Below the pieces are notes generated by a model that was not told the origin of the DNA, ran no database searches, and worked only from the letters and a program-made list of their open reading frames with translations. Source: Stutzerimonas stutzeri (GTDB taxonomy: Bacteria > Pseudomonadota > Gammaproteobacteria > Pseudomonadales > Pseudomonadaceae). Taken from it: DNA of 64,000 nt. A program made the position numbers and the translations under genes. The stretch spans positions 308,051 through 372,050 of the forward strand of contig DDKB01000013.1 of assembly GCA_002339675.1 (NCBI GenBank), read 5' to 3'. This document shows, piece after piece, positions 8,997 to 17,157 of the stretch; positions within the stretch are counted from its first letter, which is position 1; each line of letters begins with the position of its first letter.

Positions 8997-10415
8997 GTGA
9001 GCACGCCAAGCGCATTGAAACTGGCGGCGCGGGTCCGCTCCGGCGAGACTCGCGCCGTCGCGATTGCCGAGCGCCAACTGGCGCGGATCGCTGCGTTGAA
9101 TCCGTCACTTAACGCACTTGTGCAAGTGGATGCCACAGACGTACGGCTCCAAGCAGCGCTTATCGACGCGCGCTGCGCCGCTGGTGAAGATCTGCGGCTT
9201 GCCGGCGTTCCGGTCACTATCAAGGATAATCTGTGGCTGCAAGGGCAGATCAGCACCTGTGGGTCCTGGCTCTACCGCAACCACCGTGCGCCGCGTGACA
9301 GCTGGGCCGTTGCCCGCCTGCGGCAGGCCGGCGCCCTGCTGGTGGGCGTGAGCAACTGTTCGGAATTCGCCTGCAAGGGGGTGACCGACAACCGCGTATA
9401 TGGCGCGACCTGCAACCCTTGGGACCTGAACCGCACGCCTGGCGGCTCATCCGGTGGCGCCGCCGCAGCAGTGGCCGCCGGACTGGGAATGTTAGCCCTG
9501 GCCACCGACGCCGGTGGCTCCTCGCGTCGGCCCGCGGCGCACTGCGGTGTCGTGGGTTTCAAACCGAGCGCTGGCCGGATCGCCGATCCCTGGGGCTTTC
9601 CCGTCATCGGGCGCGAACTGAATGTGATCGCCCAATTGGGGCGACGTGTCACCGACGTCTCACTGATGCTCGACGTGCTCACCGGCGTGCACTCGGCGGA
9701 CCGCTACTCCACGCCCATGCCAACGGTGGCGGCCCGCCCGCTCGAGACCTTGCGCATCGGTTACAGTCTCGACCTTGGGCTGGGCTATACCGTCGATGCG
9801 GATGTTGCCGCGCTGTTCGAGCAGACGGTGAGTCGATTGCAATCGGCCGGCCTGCAGGTACGGCCGTTCACGCCCCGCTGGCCGCAGGGGTTGCTCGCCG
9901 CCCCTCTGTTGGAAACGCAGCATGCGGAACTCGCCGCGCATTTCGGTGAGGCTTACCGCGCCGATCCGACCCGCTTCGATCCGGCCATCGCCGAGCAGAT
10001 CGAAGCCGGCTTCGCGGTACCTGCGACGCGGATGGTGGCGTTGGCCGCGCTGCGGGACGCCATCGTCCGCAACACGGCGACCCTATTCGAAACGGTGGAC
10101 CTGCTGTTGTGCCCGACCGTCCCGGTCGAGCCCTGGTCACTAGATGTGCTCGGGCCTCCGACCATTGGCGGCCGGCCGACCGGCCCGCGTGATCATGCGG
10201 TCTTCACTCCGCTCTTCAACCAGGCTGGCGTTCCGGCCCTTTCGGTCCCCTGTGGGTTTGGCGCGCAGGGATTGCCGCTGGGGTTGCAGATCGTAGGGCC
10301 ACGCTTTCACGATGACGACGTGCTCCGCCTGGGAGCGTTCGTCGAGGACACACTAGCCCTGGAAATGGCACCCCTCGGCTTCTCCCAGATGCCCGACACG
10401 TTGGAGCAGGCATGA
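8997..10415 (+). CDS. Amidase-signature family amidohydrolase (GatA/AtzE-like)
   Basis: 472-residue Ser-cisSer-Lys amidase. Visible catalytic elements are Lys76 in VTIKDN, the cis-Ser in GGSSGG (residues 149-154) and the nucleophile Ser175 in TDAGGSSRRPA. It cleaves an amide to acid plus ammonia in the cytosol, for instance a half-amide or carbamoyl product from the hydantoinase step. The start is GTG at 8997, four bases after the regulator stop. The 3' end overlaps the next gene as ATGA. The substrate cannot be assigned among biuret, half-amide and carbamoyl amidases. Confidence 0.88.
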   Translation: MSTPSALKLAARVRSGETRAVAIAERQLARIAALNPSLNALVQVDATDVRLQAALIDARCAAGEDLRLAGVPVTIKDNLWLQGQISTCGSWLYRNHRAPRDSWAVARLRQAGALLVGVSNCSEFACKGVTDNRVYGATCNPWDLNRTPGGSSGGAAAAVAAGLGMLALATDAGGSSRRPAAHCGVVGFKPSAGRIADPWGFPVIGRELNVIAQLGRRVTDVSLMLDVLTGVHSADRYSTPMPTVAARPLETLRIGYSLDLGLGYTVDADVAALFEQTVSRLQSAGLQVRPFTPRWPQGLLAAPLLETQHAELAAHFGEAYRADPTRFDPAIAEQIEAGFAVPATRMVALAALRDAIVRNTATLFETVDLLLCPTVPVEPWSLDVLGPPTIGGRPTGPRDHAVFTPLFNQAGVPALSVPCGFGAQGLPLGLQIVGPRFHDDDVLRLGAFVEDTLALEMAPLGFSQMPDTLEQA

Positions 10416-11161
10416 AACTGTTGATCGTCAATCCGAACATTTCCCGGAGCGTCACAGATCTGATCGAGGCGGAAGCCCGGCGCGTAGCGGCCCCCGACAC
10501 GGTGATTACGATGGCTACGGCCGCTGCCGGCGTGGCCTACATCGAGACGCGCTTCGAAGCCCTACTAGGGGCGCACGCCGTGGCCACCATCGCCGGTGAG
10601 CGGCTTGGCGAATACGATGCCTTGCTCGTCGCGGCCTTTGGCGATCCAGGCCTGCAGGCGCTGAAGGAGGCGCTGGACGTACCCGTCGTCGGGATGACCG
10701 AGGCGGCCCTGATGACGGCGGCCCAGCTTGGCCAGCGCATCGGCATCATCGCCATCTCCCACCGCATCACCGCGTGGTACCGCGAGTGCGTCGACCAGTA
10801 CGGGCTGTTGTCACGCCTGGCATGCATCCGCCACCTGAACGATCCCCTAAGCGATCCAGGGACCGTCCAAGTCGACCATGCCGCCCGTTTGCTAGAACTC
10901 TGCAGGCAGGCAGTCTCGGAGGACGGTGCAGACGTGCTGATCCTAGCGGGCGCGCCCCTGGCGGGTTTGGCACGTAGTCTGGTCGGCCAGTTGCCGGTTC
11001 CTGTCGTAGATGGGGTATCGAGCGGGGTCTGCCAAGCTGAATTACTCGTGCGGTTGAAGCCTGGCATTGCTAGGCAAGGGAGCTTCGCGCGCCAGCCGAT
11101 TAAGGATAATGCTGGCCTGCAATCGGCGATCGTTACCTTATTGAACTATCAGAACGCCTGA
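10412..11161 (+). CDS. Hydantoin racemase-like protein lacking both catalytic cysteines
   Basis: 249-residue member of the Asp/Glu/hydantoin racemase superfamily. The N-terminal LLIVNPNIS and central VAAFGDPGL are hallmark hydantoin-racemase segments. Known enzymes use two Cys as paired acid/base residues. Here the first position reads A-A-F-G-D-P-G (Ala75 in place of Cys), and the second reads ILAGAPLAGL, with Gly180 where family members have Cys in GCAGMAGL. The other Cys residues (126, 138, 164) are not at these positions. It may be inactive, structural or use different chemistry. It is coupled to the amidase by a 4 nt overlap. Confidence 0.78.
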   Translation: MKLLIVNPNISRSVTDLIEAEARRVAAPDTVITMATAAAGVAYIETRFEALLGAHAVATIAGERLGEYDALLVAAFGDPGLQALKEALDVPVVGMTEAALMTAAQLGQRIGIIAISHRITAWYRECVDQYGLLSRLACIRHLNDPLSDPGTVQVDHAARLLELCRQAVSEDGADVLILAGAPLAGLARSLVGQLPVPVVDGVSSGVCQAELLVRLKPGIARQGSFARQPIKDNAGLQSAIVTLLNYQNA

Positions 11162-12008
11162 TCTGGGCTGTGGTTCGCTTCCCTTGAAGAGCTGCTGGTC
11201 ACGACCGGCCAGAAGCGGCCGGCGGCTTCGTAAATAAATCTGCCCCCTTTTCGGGTTCATGAAGTCCAGGCGTGCCTGGACTTCGTCATTGATCACTCCG
11301 CCTAACTGGTCGTACTGGCCGTGGGTTGCCCACGTCAGGAACTTATCGGACGGCTCATCCAGGCCGATGGCCGAGCGCGAGGGGTGGGGCACTGCGTGGG
11401 CGCCTCCATCGATTTTTCTCCGGCAAGGTCAGGCGAGCGGCGAGATGGATGGACCGCATGGCTACGCCGCATGTGCACTGAACCCCGGCGCCTGGCCAAG
11501 CGCTACGCTAAAGATGCGGTGTGACTGGTGCCTATCCTGTATTGGCAGTTTCGGTAATGCTGGAGCTCGACGGGCATCGGCTAAGAAAATTCGTTGTCGT
11601 CGAAAGGGGGCGCTTCTGGGCGGTTACGACTGTTCTTGGAAGGCGGCTATCGGCTTATAGCTGCCTTTCGCGAAGGTAAGGTAACGGCCAGAAGCAGACG
11701 TTTAGAGCAGGAAAATGAATCTGTCTCCTTTGGGTCCAGGTTGGCAACGGTGTCTTGTCTTCCATTGGGCGAGCCCGTGGTTTCCTAATCCGTTTGGCTT
11801 CCCCAGCAGGCCAGCGGTGTCGGAGTGCTTGGCGACTTGAGGTGTACGACCTGGCCGTGCATTACGGTGCGGGGCGCTGTTCAGTTAAGCGGAACGGCCT
11901 TACGGTGCTCAAATCCTTAAGTTAACATCCAGCCAACAAGCGCGTGCAGCGCCTGGATCTGGCTGGAATAATTGGCTCAGCTGGTTGAAGCGACCAGTAC
12001 TGCAATAA
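11162..12008. other. Gene-poor stretch with decayed repeats
   Basis: No intact gene supported. The minus strand around 11230-11392 encodes a short open stretch (GVINDEVQARLDF) that I do not recognise. Two related sequences occur: AATCTGCCCCCTTTT near 11238 and AATCTGTCTCCTTTG near 11717, similar to ends of small transposable or REP-like units. Two copies of a CGGCCAGAAGC repeat lie at 11204-11220 and 11683-11700. The region looks like the decayed border between the catabolic cluster and the accessory DNA. Confidence 0.45.
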
Positions 12009-12677
12009 TTATAGCTGTGGACTATTTTTCAATCGATTCTCGATTTCTGACTTTATTTTATGCCCCTGGCCCTGGGTAAGCTCAACCATTGTGCGCCGAA
12101 AGTTGGCTCCGCCGTTTGTAATATCTTTGAATTCTTTAGCAGAAATAGCCTTGAACCCAACCCTGAAATCTTCAAGTGCTTTTGAATACTTGTCTTCTGG
12201 GGTTCCAGCATAGTCATGCTTTTCAAGCTCTCCAGAAACAATGCCAGATGCAACGACCCCTACACCACTTTGATATAGATAGACCGTGTCTCCCTTGGAA
12301 AGCTGACAAATGTACTCCTTCCAACCTTTACAAAAAGCCGCAGCTTCCTGGTTTTTTAACATGCTGAAATGAGCTTGTTTGTCGCGATTATAATTGGTAT
12401 TGAGCATGAAATGCTTACGGTTAAGGAAGTCGCTAGGATCCCTCTCTTCAGGCTGAGAAGGATTCGAATACCTCTCTTCAAGGAGGGCATTTGTCTCTTT
12501 GATCCCTGCCTTGATGAATTCTAAGAGCAGATAGCTTTTTGATCTGTCGAGCGTTAGCGATAGCTCGTCCAGTTGGTTGCTGACGTTGGTGGGAAGCCTG
12601 ATGGATACAGGTGTGGTCACCGTTTCGTCCATTTGATCGAAAATGGATTTTTCGAGCGTCTCTTTGATCAAGCTCAT
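12009..12677 (-). CDS. RHH DNA-binding domain fused to EVE/PUA-like domain
   Basis: 222-residue protein of unknown role. Residues 20-62 (TTPVSIRLPTNVSNQLDELS, then SKSYLLLEFIKAGI) look like a ribbon-helix-helix DNA-binding fold of the CopG/MetJ type. Residues about 85-200 (KHFMLNTNYNRD, AFCKGWKEYI, LSKGDTVYLYQSGVGVVASGIVSG) resemble EVE/PUA-like domains, some of which bind modified bases. Base composition is lower in GC than the catabolic cluster. The upstream region has clustered TGTAG half-sites that suit autoregulation. It stands alone, so it could be a modified-DNA-responsive regulator or the relic of a defence module. Confidence 0.6.
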   Translation of the reverse strand: MSLIKETLEKSIFDQMDETVTTPVSIRLPTNVSNQLDELSLTLDRSKSYLLLEFIKAGIKETNALLEERYSNPSQPEERDPSDFLNRKHFMLNTNYNRDKQAHFSMLKNQEAAAFCKGWKEYICQLSKGDTVYLYQSGVGVVASGIVSGELEKHDYAGTPEDKYSKALEDFRVGFKAISAKEFKDITNGGANFRRTMVELTQGQGHKIKSEIENRLKNSPQL

Positions 12678-12688
12678 TGTGTCAGCCT

Positions 12689-12734
12689 CTGTAGTCGAAA
12701 TGTGTGGCTACAGTACACAAGCTACATAATGTAG
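12689..12734. promoter_or_regulatory. Probable RHH operator (clustered TGTAG/CTACA half-sites)
   Basis: Just upstream of the RHH-EVE gene are CTGTAG (12689-12694), CTACAG (12708-12713) and a perfect palindrome CTACAT-A-ATGTAG (12722-12734). Repeated, alternately oriented half-sites are typical of RHH repressor operators. Assignment is by position and pattern only. Confidence 0.4.
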
Positions 12735-13078
12735 TAAACAAAAATCTGATTACGCTCCCCTTTCTCTACCCTTGCACCTGGCCTTCAGAAATCCAGTGGC
12801 AGAACGCCACGCTATGAGGATCGCCTTGCTCAGAGAATTCCGAAACCTGCAGCGCGAAGCAGATTCGCGCCGAAGCCGGCCTGGGACGTTGGCGGAGCTG
12901 CCACCTGCTGTTATAAATTAACGATAAAATACGTTATTTTTCCGCTTTAAATTCCTTATTAATCAATCACCTACTGTGGTGATGACGGTATCTGATTCGA
13001 GTATCGACCATACGCAGGTTTGACGCGCAATCGAGGCGCTTATATTTTATTTCAATAATTCATGAAGTGTTGAATCGT

Positions 13079-13444
13079 ATGGAAGAAAAAGACGCGCTAT
13101 CGAGTTTCGCCGCGCTCTCTCACAAGGATCGCCTACGGATTATCCGTATGTTGGTTGTCGCCGGCGCTGATGGTATGGCCGCTGGATCTATCGCCGGTGT
13201 ACTCGGTGATGCTCCACCTTCAAGAATCTCCTTCCACCTTAAAGAGCTGGAACACGCTGGACTTGTGCAGGGACGGCGGGATGGGAAGTCGATTATCTAT
13301 AGCGCCAACTGGCCGGTACTCTCCAATCTTGTCGCATTCCTAATGCACGACTGCTGCCAGGGTCATTGCGAATATTGCGATAGAGCTATTGCTCTATTCG
13401 CGAAATGCGAGGGTCGCCCCACCGGCCCAATCCGCTGCGACTAG
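13079..13444 (+). CDS. arsR: ArsR-family metalloregulator with C-terminal Cys cluster
   Basis: 121-residue winged-helix repressor. Helix-turn-helix is seen in SRISFHLKELEHAGLVQGRRDGKSIIYS (two pieces, residues 48-75). The classic ELCVCDL metal site is absent. A C-terminal cluster DCCQGHCEYC (Cys92, 93, 97, 100), plus Cys110 and Cys120, could bind As(III) or another soft metal. The start is placed at ATG 13079; a GTG at 13067 is possible. It lies 9 bp upstream of the BASS transporter it probably controls. A TAACG-N8-CGTTA dyad at 12919-12936 lies about 140 bp upstream. Confidence 0.8.
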   Translation: MEEKDALSSFAALSHKDRLRIIRMLVVAGADGMAAGSIAGVLGDAPPSRISFHLKELEHAGLVQGRRDGKSIIYSANWPVLSNLVAFLMHDCCQGHCEYCDRAIALFAKCEGRPTGPIRCD

Positions 13445-13453
13445 GGCTATCTG

Positions 13454-14401
13454 ATGCAAAGAATTCTCTCCTTCGTAGAAAACAACCTTTTGGTGCTAGC
13501 TGTCGCTGCCGCCGCACTCGGTCTGCTAGTGCCCTCTATCGGGATTGTTCTCGAAAGCGGCATTGGTCCGCTTCTGGCTCTACTGATGCTGGTCATCAGC
13601 CTGACATTTGATGTCCATGCGGTGAAATTGGTTATCAAAAAGCCGAGCCGGCAGCTTTGGGCGCTCGCCCTCGTCTATGGGCCTATGTCGCTTGCTGGGT
13701 GGTTGACGGGCCGGCTGTTCTTTGGCTCGGGGCCGCTGGCCGCTGGTCAAACTCTTGTTGGAACGCTACCCACTGACGTTTCGGCGCCGCTTCTGGTTCT
13801 GCTCGCACGCGGTAACGTCGCGCTCGCGGCAGTCCTCAATGCGGTTAACACACTGCTTTCGCCTTTCATCGTGCCGTTCCTGTTTCTGCAGCTCACCGGA
13901 ATCGAGCTGCAAGTACCGATCGGAGCAGTGATCATGGCATTGGTGCTGATCGTAGTAGTGCCGACTGTGCTCGGCGTTTACCTGCGCACACGCTTCCCGG
14001 AAGCGGTCAGTCGACGCGATGACCTCTATCCATCTCTTGGCTCGGTTCTTTACCTGCTGCTGCTCTTGGCGGTCGTTGGCCCGAACGCCGAAACGATTCT
14101 TGGCTATGGGTGGTTTGCGGTCGTGATTGCGTTGGCAGCGCTCACACTAAACCTGATCGGCTATGCGGTCGGTTCGTTCGCGAGATTCTTTGTGGCTGAT
14201 AGGCAAGAGTTGATTGCCTACCTGTTCACGGTCAGTAAAAAGGAATTCAGCATCGCCGCTGCTTTCGTGACAGCGTCTGGCTTGCCTTCGGAAATCGCTG
14301 TACCCGCCGCCTTCTTTGCCGTCATCCAAATGATCACTTCACCGATAGCCGCGAAGCTACTTGCCTCGAAAAGCCCTGCCGTTGAAGCAGCTCCGCAATA
14401 A
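13454..14401 (+). CDS. Bile acid:sodium symporter/ACR3-superfamily transporter
   Basis: 315-residue inner-membrane protein with about nine or ten hydrophobic helices and the BASS/ACR3 layout. Typical segments are ALLMLVISLTFD, GTLPTDVSAPLLVLLARGN and the late FTVSKKEFSIAAAFVTASGLP helix pair. It sits directly behind an ArsR-type repressor, so it is probably an arsenite or related efflux carrier or a metal-responsive organic-anion transporter. No arsC or arsH is nearby, so the substrate stays open. Members annotated as arsenic resistance proteins and plain BASS carriers cannot be separated here. Confidence 0.75.
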   Translation: MQRILSFVENNLLVLAVAAAALGLLVPSIGIVLESGIGPLLALLMLVISLTFDVHAVKLVIKKPSRQLWALALVYGPMSLAGWLTGRLFFGSGPLAAGQTLVGTLPTDVSAPLLVLLARGNVALAAVLNAVNTLLSPFIVPFLFLQLTGIELQVPIGAVIMALVLIVVVPTVLGVYLRTRFPEAVSRRDDLYPSLGSVLYLLLLLAVVGPNAETILGYGWFAVVIALAALTLNLIGYAVGSFARFFVADRQELIAYLFTVSKKEFSIAAAFVTASGLPSEIAVPAAFFAVIQMITSPIAAKLLASKSPAVEAAPQ

Positions 14402-14804
14402 GAGTCATGCCTCAACCGGCTTCGGGGCTTTTCTAGCTGTGTTAACGGCGGTCTGATGTCGGCCGTCGCCATGCCTGAATCAGTATCTACCCGCGAGGGC
14501 TGTCGCCATAAAGCCGATGATTACAATGGCTGTTTTCCCCTAATGTTTATAATTCAATAACTTATACTGATCAAAAAGGAAGCTGGAAGCGATTGGCGCC
14601 ACTTAAGAGTGGTGCCGCTTAGTCAGATTCAAGGCAGCCTATGCCTAAGCAAGGCAATGGAAACCAGTGCGATTACGAGGACAAACCGGCTCGCTATCCA
14701 TAGGCATGCCTGTCAGCACAACGTGCATATCCTCCGAGAGTTCATCATCCCTATAATTTGATGTCCCTCGTAGTGACGCTTGTCTCCGTGGCGTCTCTTC
14801 CAGG
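14402..14804. other. Intergenic region without a supported gene
   Basis: About 400 bp between two convergent units, the BASS transporter (plus) and the sensor kinase (minus). No open frame resembles a protein and no strong terminator was seen. Confidence 0.5.
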
Positions 14805-16178
14805 TCAGTTGTGCTGCGGAAAAGTCAGCTCGAACGTGGTCCGGCCGTCTTTGCTGTCGACGGCCACGTGGCCTTTGTGGAGGTGCATTACTGAACGGAC
14901 AATCGCTAGCCCCAATCCTGCCCCGCGAGTTTGTATGCCGTTAACGCGATAAAAGCGGTCGAACAGGTGTGGGAGATGATCCGATTCGATAGTCGCGCCA
15001 TGATTGGTGACAGCCAGCGAGACGATGTCTGCGTCCCCCTCAAGGATCTTAAGCTCGACCGTGCTGCCAGTATTCGAATGCCGCAATGCGTTGGATAACA
15101 GGTTGGAAATGGCCCGTTGAACCATAAGTCGATTTCCCAAAATCATGGCATCGCCCGTTACTGTCGTAGCGACTCCCGCTTCTTCGGCTAGGACTTCGAA
15201 GTATTCACATACGCGCCTCGCCTCGCTTCCCAAGGATAATGGTTCGAGCTTCAGTGCTGGGCTGGCGTGGCTGGCCTGGGCAAGAAACAGCATGTCTGAC
15301 ACGATTCGATCCATGCGTTCGAGTTCTTCAACCGACGACTCGATCACTTCACGATACTGCTCCTTGCTTCGCTCACGCACCAAAGTCACCTGCGCCTTGC
15401 CTATCAGGTTGTTCAGCGGAGTTTTCAACTCATGAGCGACATCGTCCGAGAATTGAGACAGTTGCTGAACGCCGTCATCGAGTCTACGAAGCATTACGTT
15501 GAGGCTGTGCGCCAATGCTTGGAGCTCTTGCGGAAGCCGATCGGGGCGGATTCGAGGTGATAGATCCTGTGTCGATACCTTAGTCGCCAAGGCCCGGAAC
15601 TTGCGAAGCGGTCGCAAGCCATTATTTGCAACCAGCCATCCAGCCAACCCGATCAATATCAGCAGCATCGGCACGGTCACTAAGGCCGAGCGCAGAAATG
15701 CAGCCACCAGCCGTTGATCGGCACTGCGATCTTGCGAAAGTAAAAGCGTCATTGGGCCCAGTCCCGGAACCTGGATCTGCTTGCGCCCGGTTAGCATCTG
15801 CACGCCATTTCTCGTTGTCCAGCCAAGGTATTCACCGTCTCTGTTCACGAGACCCAGCTGCTCCGGGGCATTGGCGAACCGGCCGATACTGAAAATCGGT
15901 GATTTCTCCGTATCGCCGATGACGGTTATCGAAAGGTTGTCATGGCCCAGCACCGTATCGCTCAGCGCATGTTGCCACGATCGGCCCATGCGGGCTTCGG
16001 TATCCTCTGCAAGTCCATGATCAATCTGTGCGAGTTTGTCCGTCACTTCCTCCTCGGCGCGCGACTCTAGTTGGCTTACCAGTACCCAGTAACTCATCCC
16101 TATCAACAGCGCAACCAAAGCGGCGCCGGTCAGCGTGATCTGTAACGCGAGACGCGATGCTAGACTAAGTGGTTTCAA
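14805..16178 (-). CDS. Heavy-metal sensor histidine kinase (CopS/CusS/CzcS type)
   Basis: 457-residue inner-membrane kinase. TM1 about residues 13-34, a periplasmic sensor loop 35-163, TM2 about 164-185, then HAMP, a dimerisation helix with phospho-acceptor His249 in DDVAHELKTPLNNL, and an HATPase domain with N-box SNLLSNALRHS, F-box and GLGLAIV. It belongs to the heavy-metal sensor family responding to periplasmic Cu/Ag or Zn/Cd. It overlaps its response regulator by 4 nt. Which metal it senses is undecided; it lies next to an OprD porin and near czc genes. Confidence 0.88.
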   Translation of the reverse strand: MKPLSLASRLALQITLTGAALVALLIGMSYWVLVSQLESRAEEEVTDKLAQIDHGLAEDTEARMGRSWQHALSDTVLGHDNLSITVIGDTEKSPIFSIGRFANAPEQLGLVNRDGEYLGWTTRNGVQMLTGRKQIQVPGLGPMTLLLSQDRSADQRLVAAFLRSALVTVPMLLILIGLAGWLVANNGLRPLRKFRALATKVSTQDLSPRIRPDRLPQELQALAHSLNVMLRRLDDGVQQLSQFSDDVAHELKTPLNNLIGKAQVTLVRERSKEQYREVIESSVEELERMDRIVSDMLFLAQASHASPALKLEPLSLGSEARRVCEYFEVLAEEAGVATTVTGDAMILGNRLMVQRAISNLLSNALRHSNTGSTVELKILEGDADIVSLAVTNHGATIESDHLPHLFDRFYRVNGIQTRGAGLGLAIVRSVMHLHKGHVAVDSKDGRTTFELTFPQHN

Positions 16179-16849
16179 GGCCGCGCCTCCAGCACGTAGC
16201 CCACACCCCGGATAGTGTGTATCAGGCGATCGCCAAAGGGTTCGTCCACCTTCATCCGCAGGCGGCGAATCGCGACATCTACCACGTTGGTATCGCAGTC
16301 GAAATTTATATCCCAGACCAAGGTAGTGATTTCGGTGCGTGTCAGAACCTCGCCAGTTCGGCGCATGAGCAGATGCAGTAGAGCGAACTCTTTGCTAGTG
16401 AGATCGATACGTTGGCCGTTCCGATAGGCGCGATGCCGGCTCGGGTCCAGTTCGAGGTTGGCAACACACAGGTTACTCGGAAGTGAGATCGGCTCGCCTC
16501 GCCGCAGCAATGTTCGAATACGAGCGAGCAACTCGGGGAACTGGAACGGCTTAACCATATAGTCGTCAGCGCCAAGTTCCAGACCGCGGACCTTTTCGTC
16601 CAAGCGGCCATTCGCTGTCAGCATGATCACGCGAGTCTGCTTACGCCGTCTGATGAGCTCGAGCACCTCCCACCCATCCATGGTTGGCAAATTCACATCA
16701 AGTAGCACGAGGTCATAATCGTTCTGCAGCGCCAGATGAAACCCATCGAGACCATCATCCGCTCGATCTATGTGGTAACCAGATTCGGCAAGACCCTGCT
16801 GCAGATATTCCGCAGTTTTTACTTCGTCCTCTACAACCAAAATGCGCAT
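16175..16849 (-). CDS. Heavy-metal response regulator (CopR/CzcR type)
   Basis: About 224 residues: receiver domain with acidic residues EDE at 7-9 and phospho-acceptor Asp51 in DLVLLDVNLP, followed by an OmpR-type winged helix (TSKEFALLHLLMRR ... DTNVVDVAIRRLRMKVD). The start is set at ATG 16849 by family length. An upstream ATG at 16897 gives a 16-residue non-family extension, and neither has a clear Shine-Dalgarno. An ATTACA-type direct/inverted element lies upstream (17015-17029), so it may autoregulate. Confidence 0.88.
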   Translation of the reverse strand: MRILVVEDEVKTAEYLQQGLAESGYHIDRADDGLDGFHLALQNDYDLVLLDVNLPTMDGWEVLELIRRRKQTRVIMLTANGRLDEKVRGLELGADDYMVKPFQFPELLARIRTLLRRGEPISLPSNLCVANLELDPSRHRAYRNGQRIDLTSKEFALLHLLMRRTGEVLTRTEITTLVWDINFDCDTNVVDVAIRRLRMKVDEPFGDRLIHTIRGVGYVLEARP

Positions 16850-17014
16850 ATTTTGAGGTAACTCTAGTTGACGGGGCGCCAAAAAAACATCCATCAAGTG
16901 GCTACAAAGTCAAGACGGAGCGACTTGGTCGGAACTGTTCTAAAGAATCTGACATATGCCGCCGTAGGCCGGGGTGGGAACAGTCTAGCGCGGCAGGAGC
17001 GCTGGGAAGCTGCC

Positions 17015-17029
17015 TTACAAATTTTGTAA
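17015..17029. promoter_or_regulatory. CopR/CzcR-like box upstream of the regulator gene (5-nt spacer)
   Basis: TTACA-AATTT-TGTAA, an inverted repeat like the other boxes in the window but with a spacer one base longer. It lies 166 bp before the regulator start at 16849. This suggests autoregulation; the spacing difference lowers confidence. Confidence 0.4.
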
Positions 17030-17069
17030 CCTGCCAGTCATCTGGCTCGCTGCGTAAGCAGTACTTACG

Positions 17070-17095
17070 CAAAAAAAGGCGCCCTGATGGGCGCC
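17070..17095 (-). terminator. Rho-independent terminator of the OprD-type porin transcript
   Basis: On the minus strand GGCGCCC-ATCA-GGGCGCC is followed by a run of seven T. It lies about 60 nt after the porin stop and ends that transcript. Confidence 0.85.
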
Positions 17096-17140
17096 TGAAA
17101 CACATCTTCAAACCAAGGGAGCAAAACTAAAGAAGATGTG
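17096..17140 (-). ncRNA. Porin 3'UTR hairpin presenting GCTCCCTTGG
   Basis: Between the porin stop and its terminator, CACATCTTC (17101-17109) and GAAGATGTG (17132-17140) form a perfect 9-bp stem. The loop on the minus strand contains GCTCCCTTGG (17113-17122), complementary to Shine-Dalgarno-type AAGGGAGC. The same motif precedes two other minus-strand terminators in the window. It may mark a 3'UTR-derived small RNA; this is inference. Confidence 0.35.
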
Positions 17141-17157
17141 GTGTTGCTCATGGTGTT

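Noticed and set aside
11138..11392. 84-codon minus-strand frame
   Set aside because: Possibly a decayed transposase or unknown-protein end, but no motif supports a family; mentioned only in the region entry.
12815..12925. Short plus-strand frame starting ATGAGGATCGCC
   Set aside because: 35 codons only, with no family similarity that I can defend.
17052..17070. GCGTAAG-N5-CTTACGC inverted repeat
   Set aside because: Could be an operator, but it lies between the porin terminator and regulator promoter with no second copy; not enough support.
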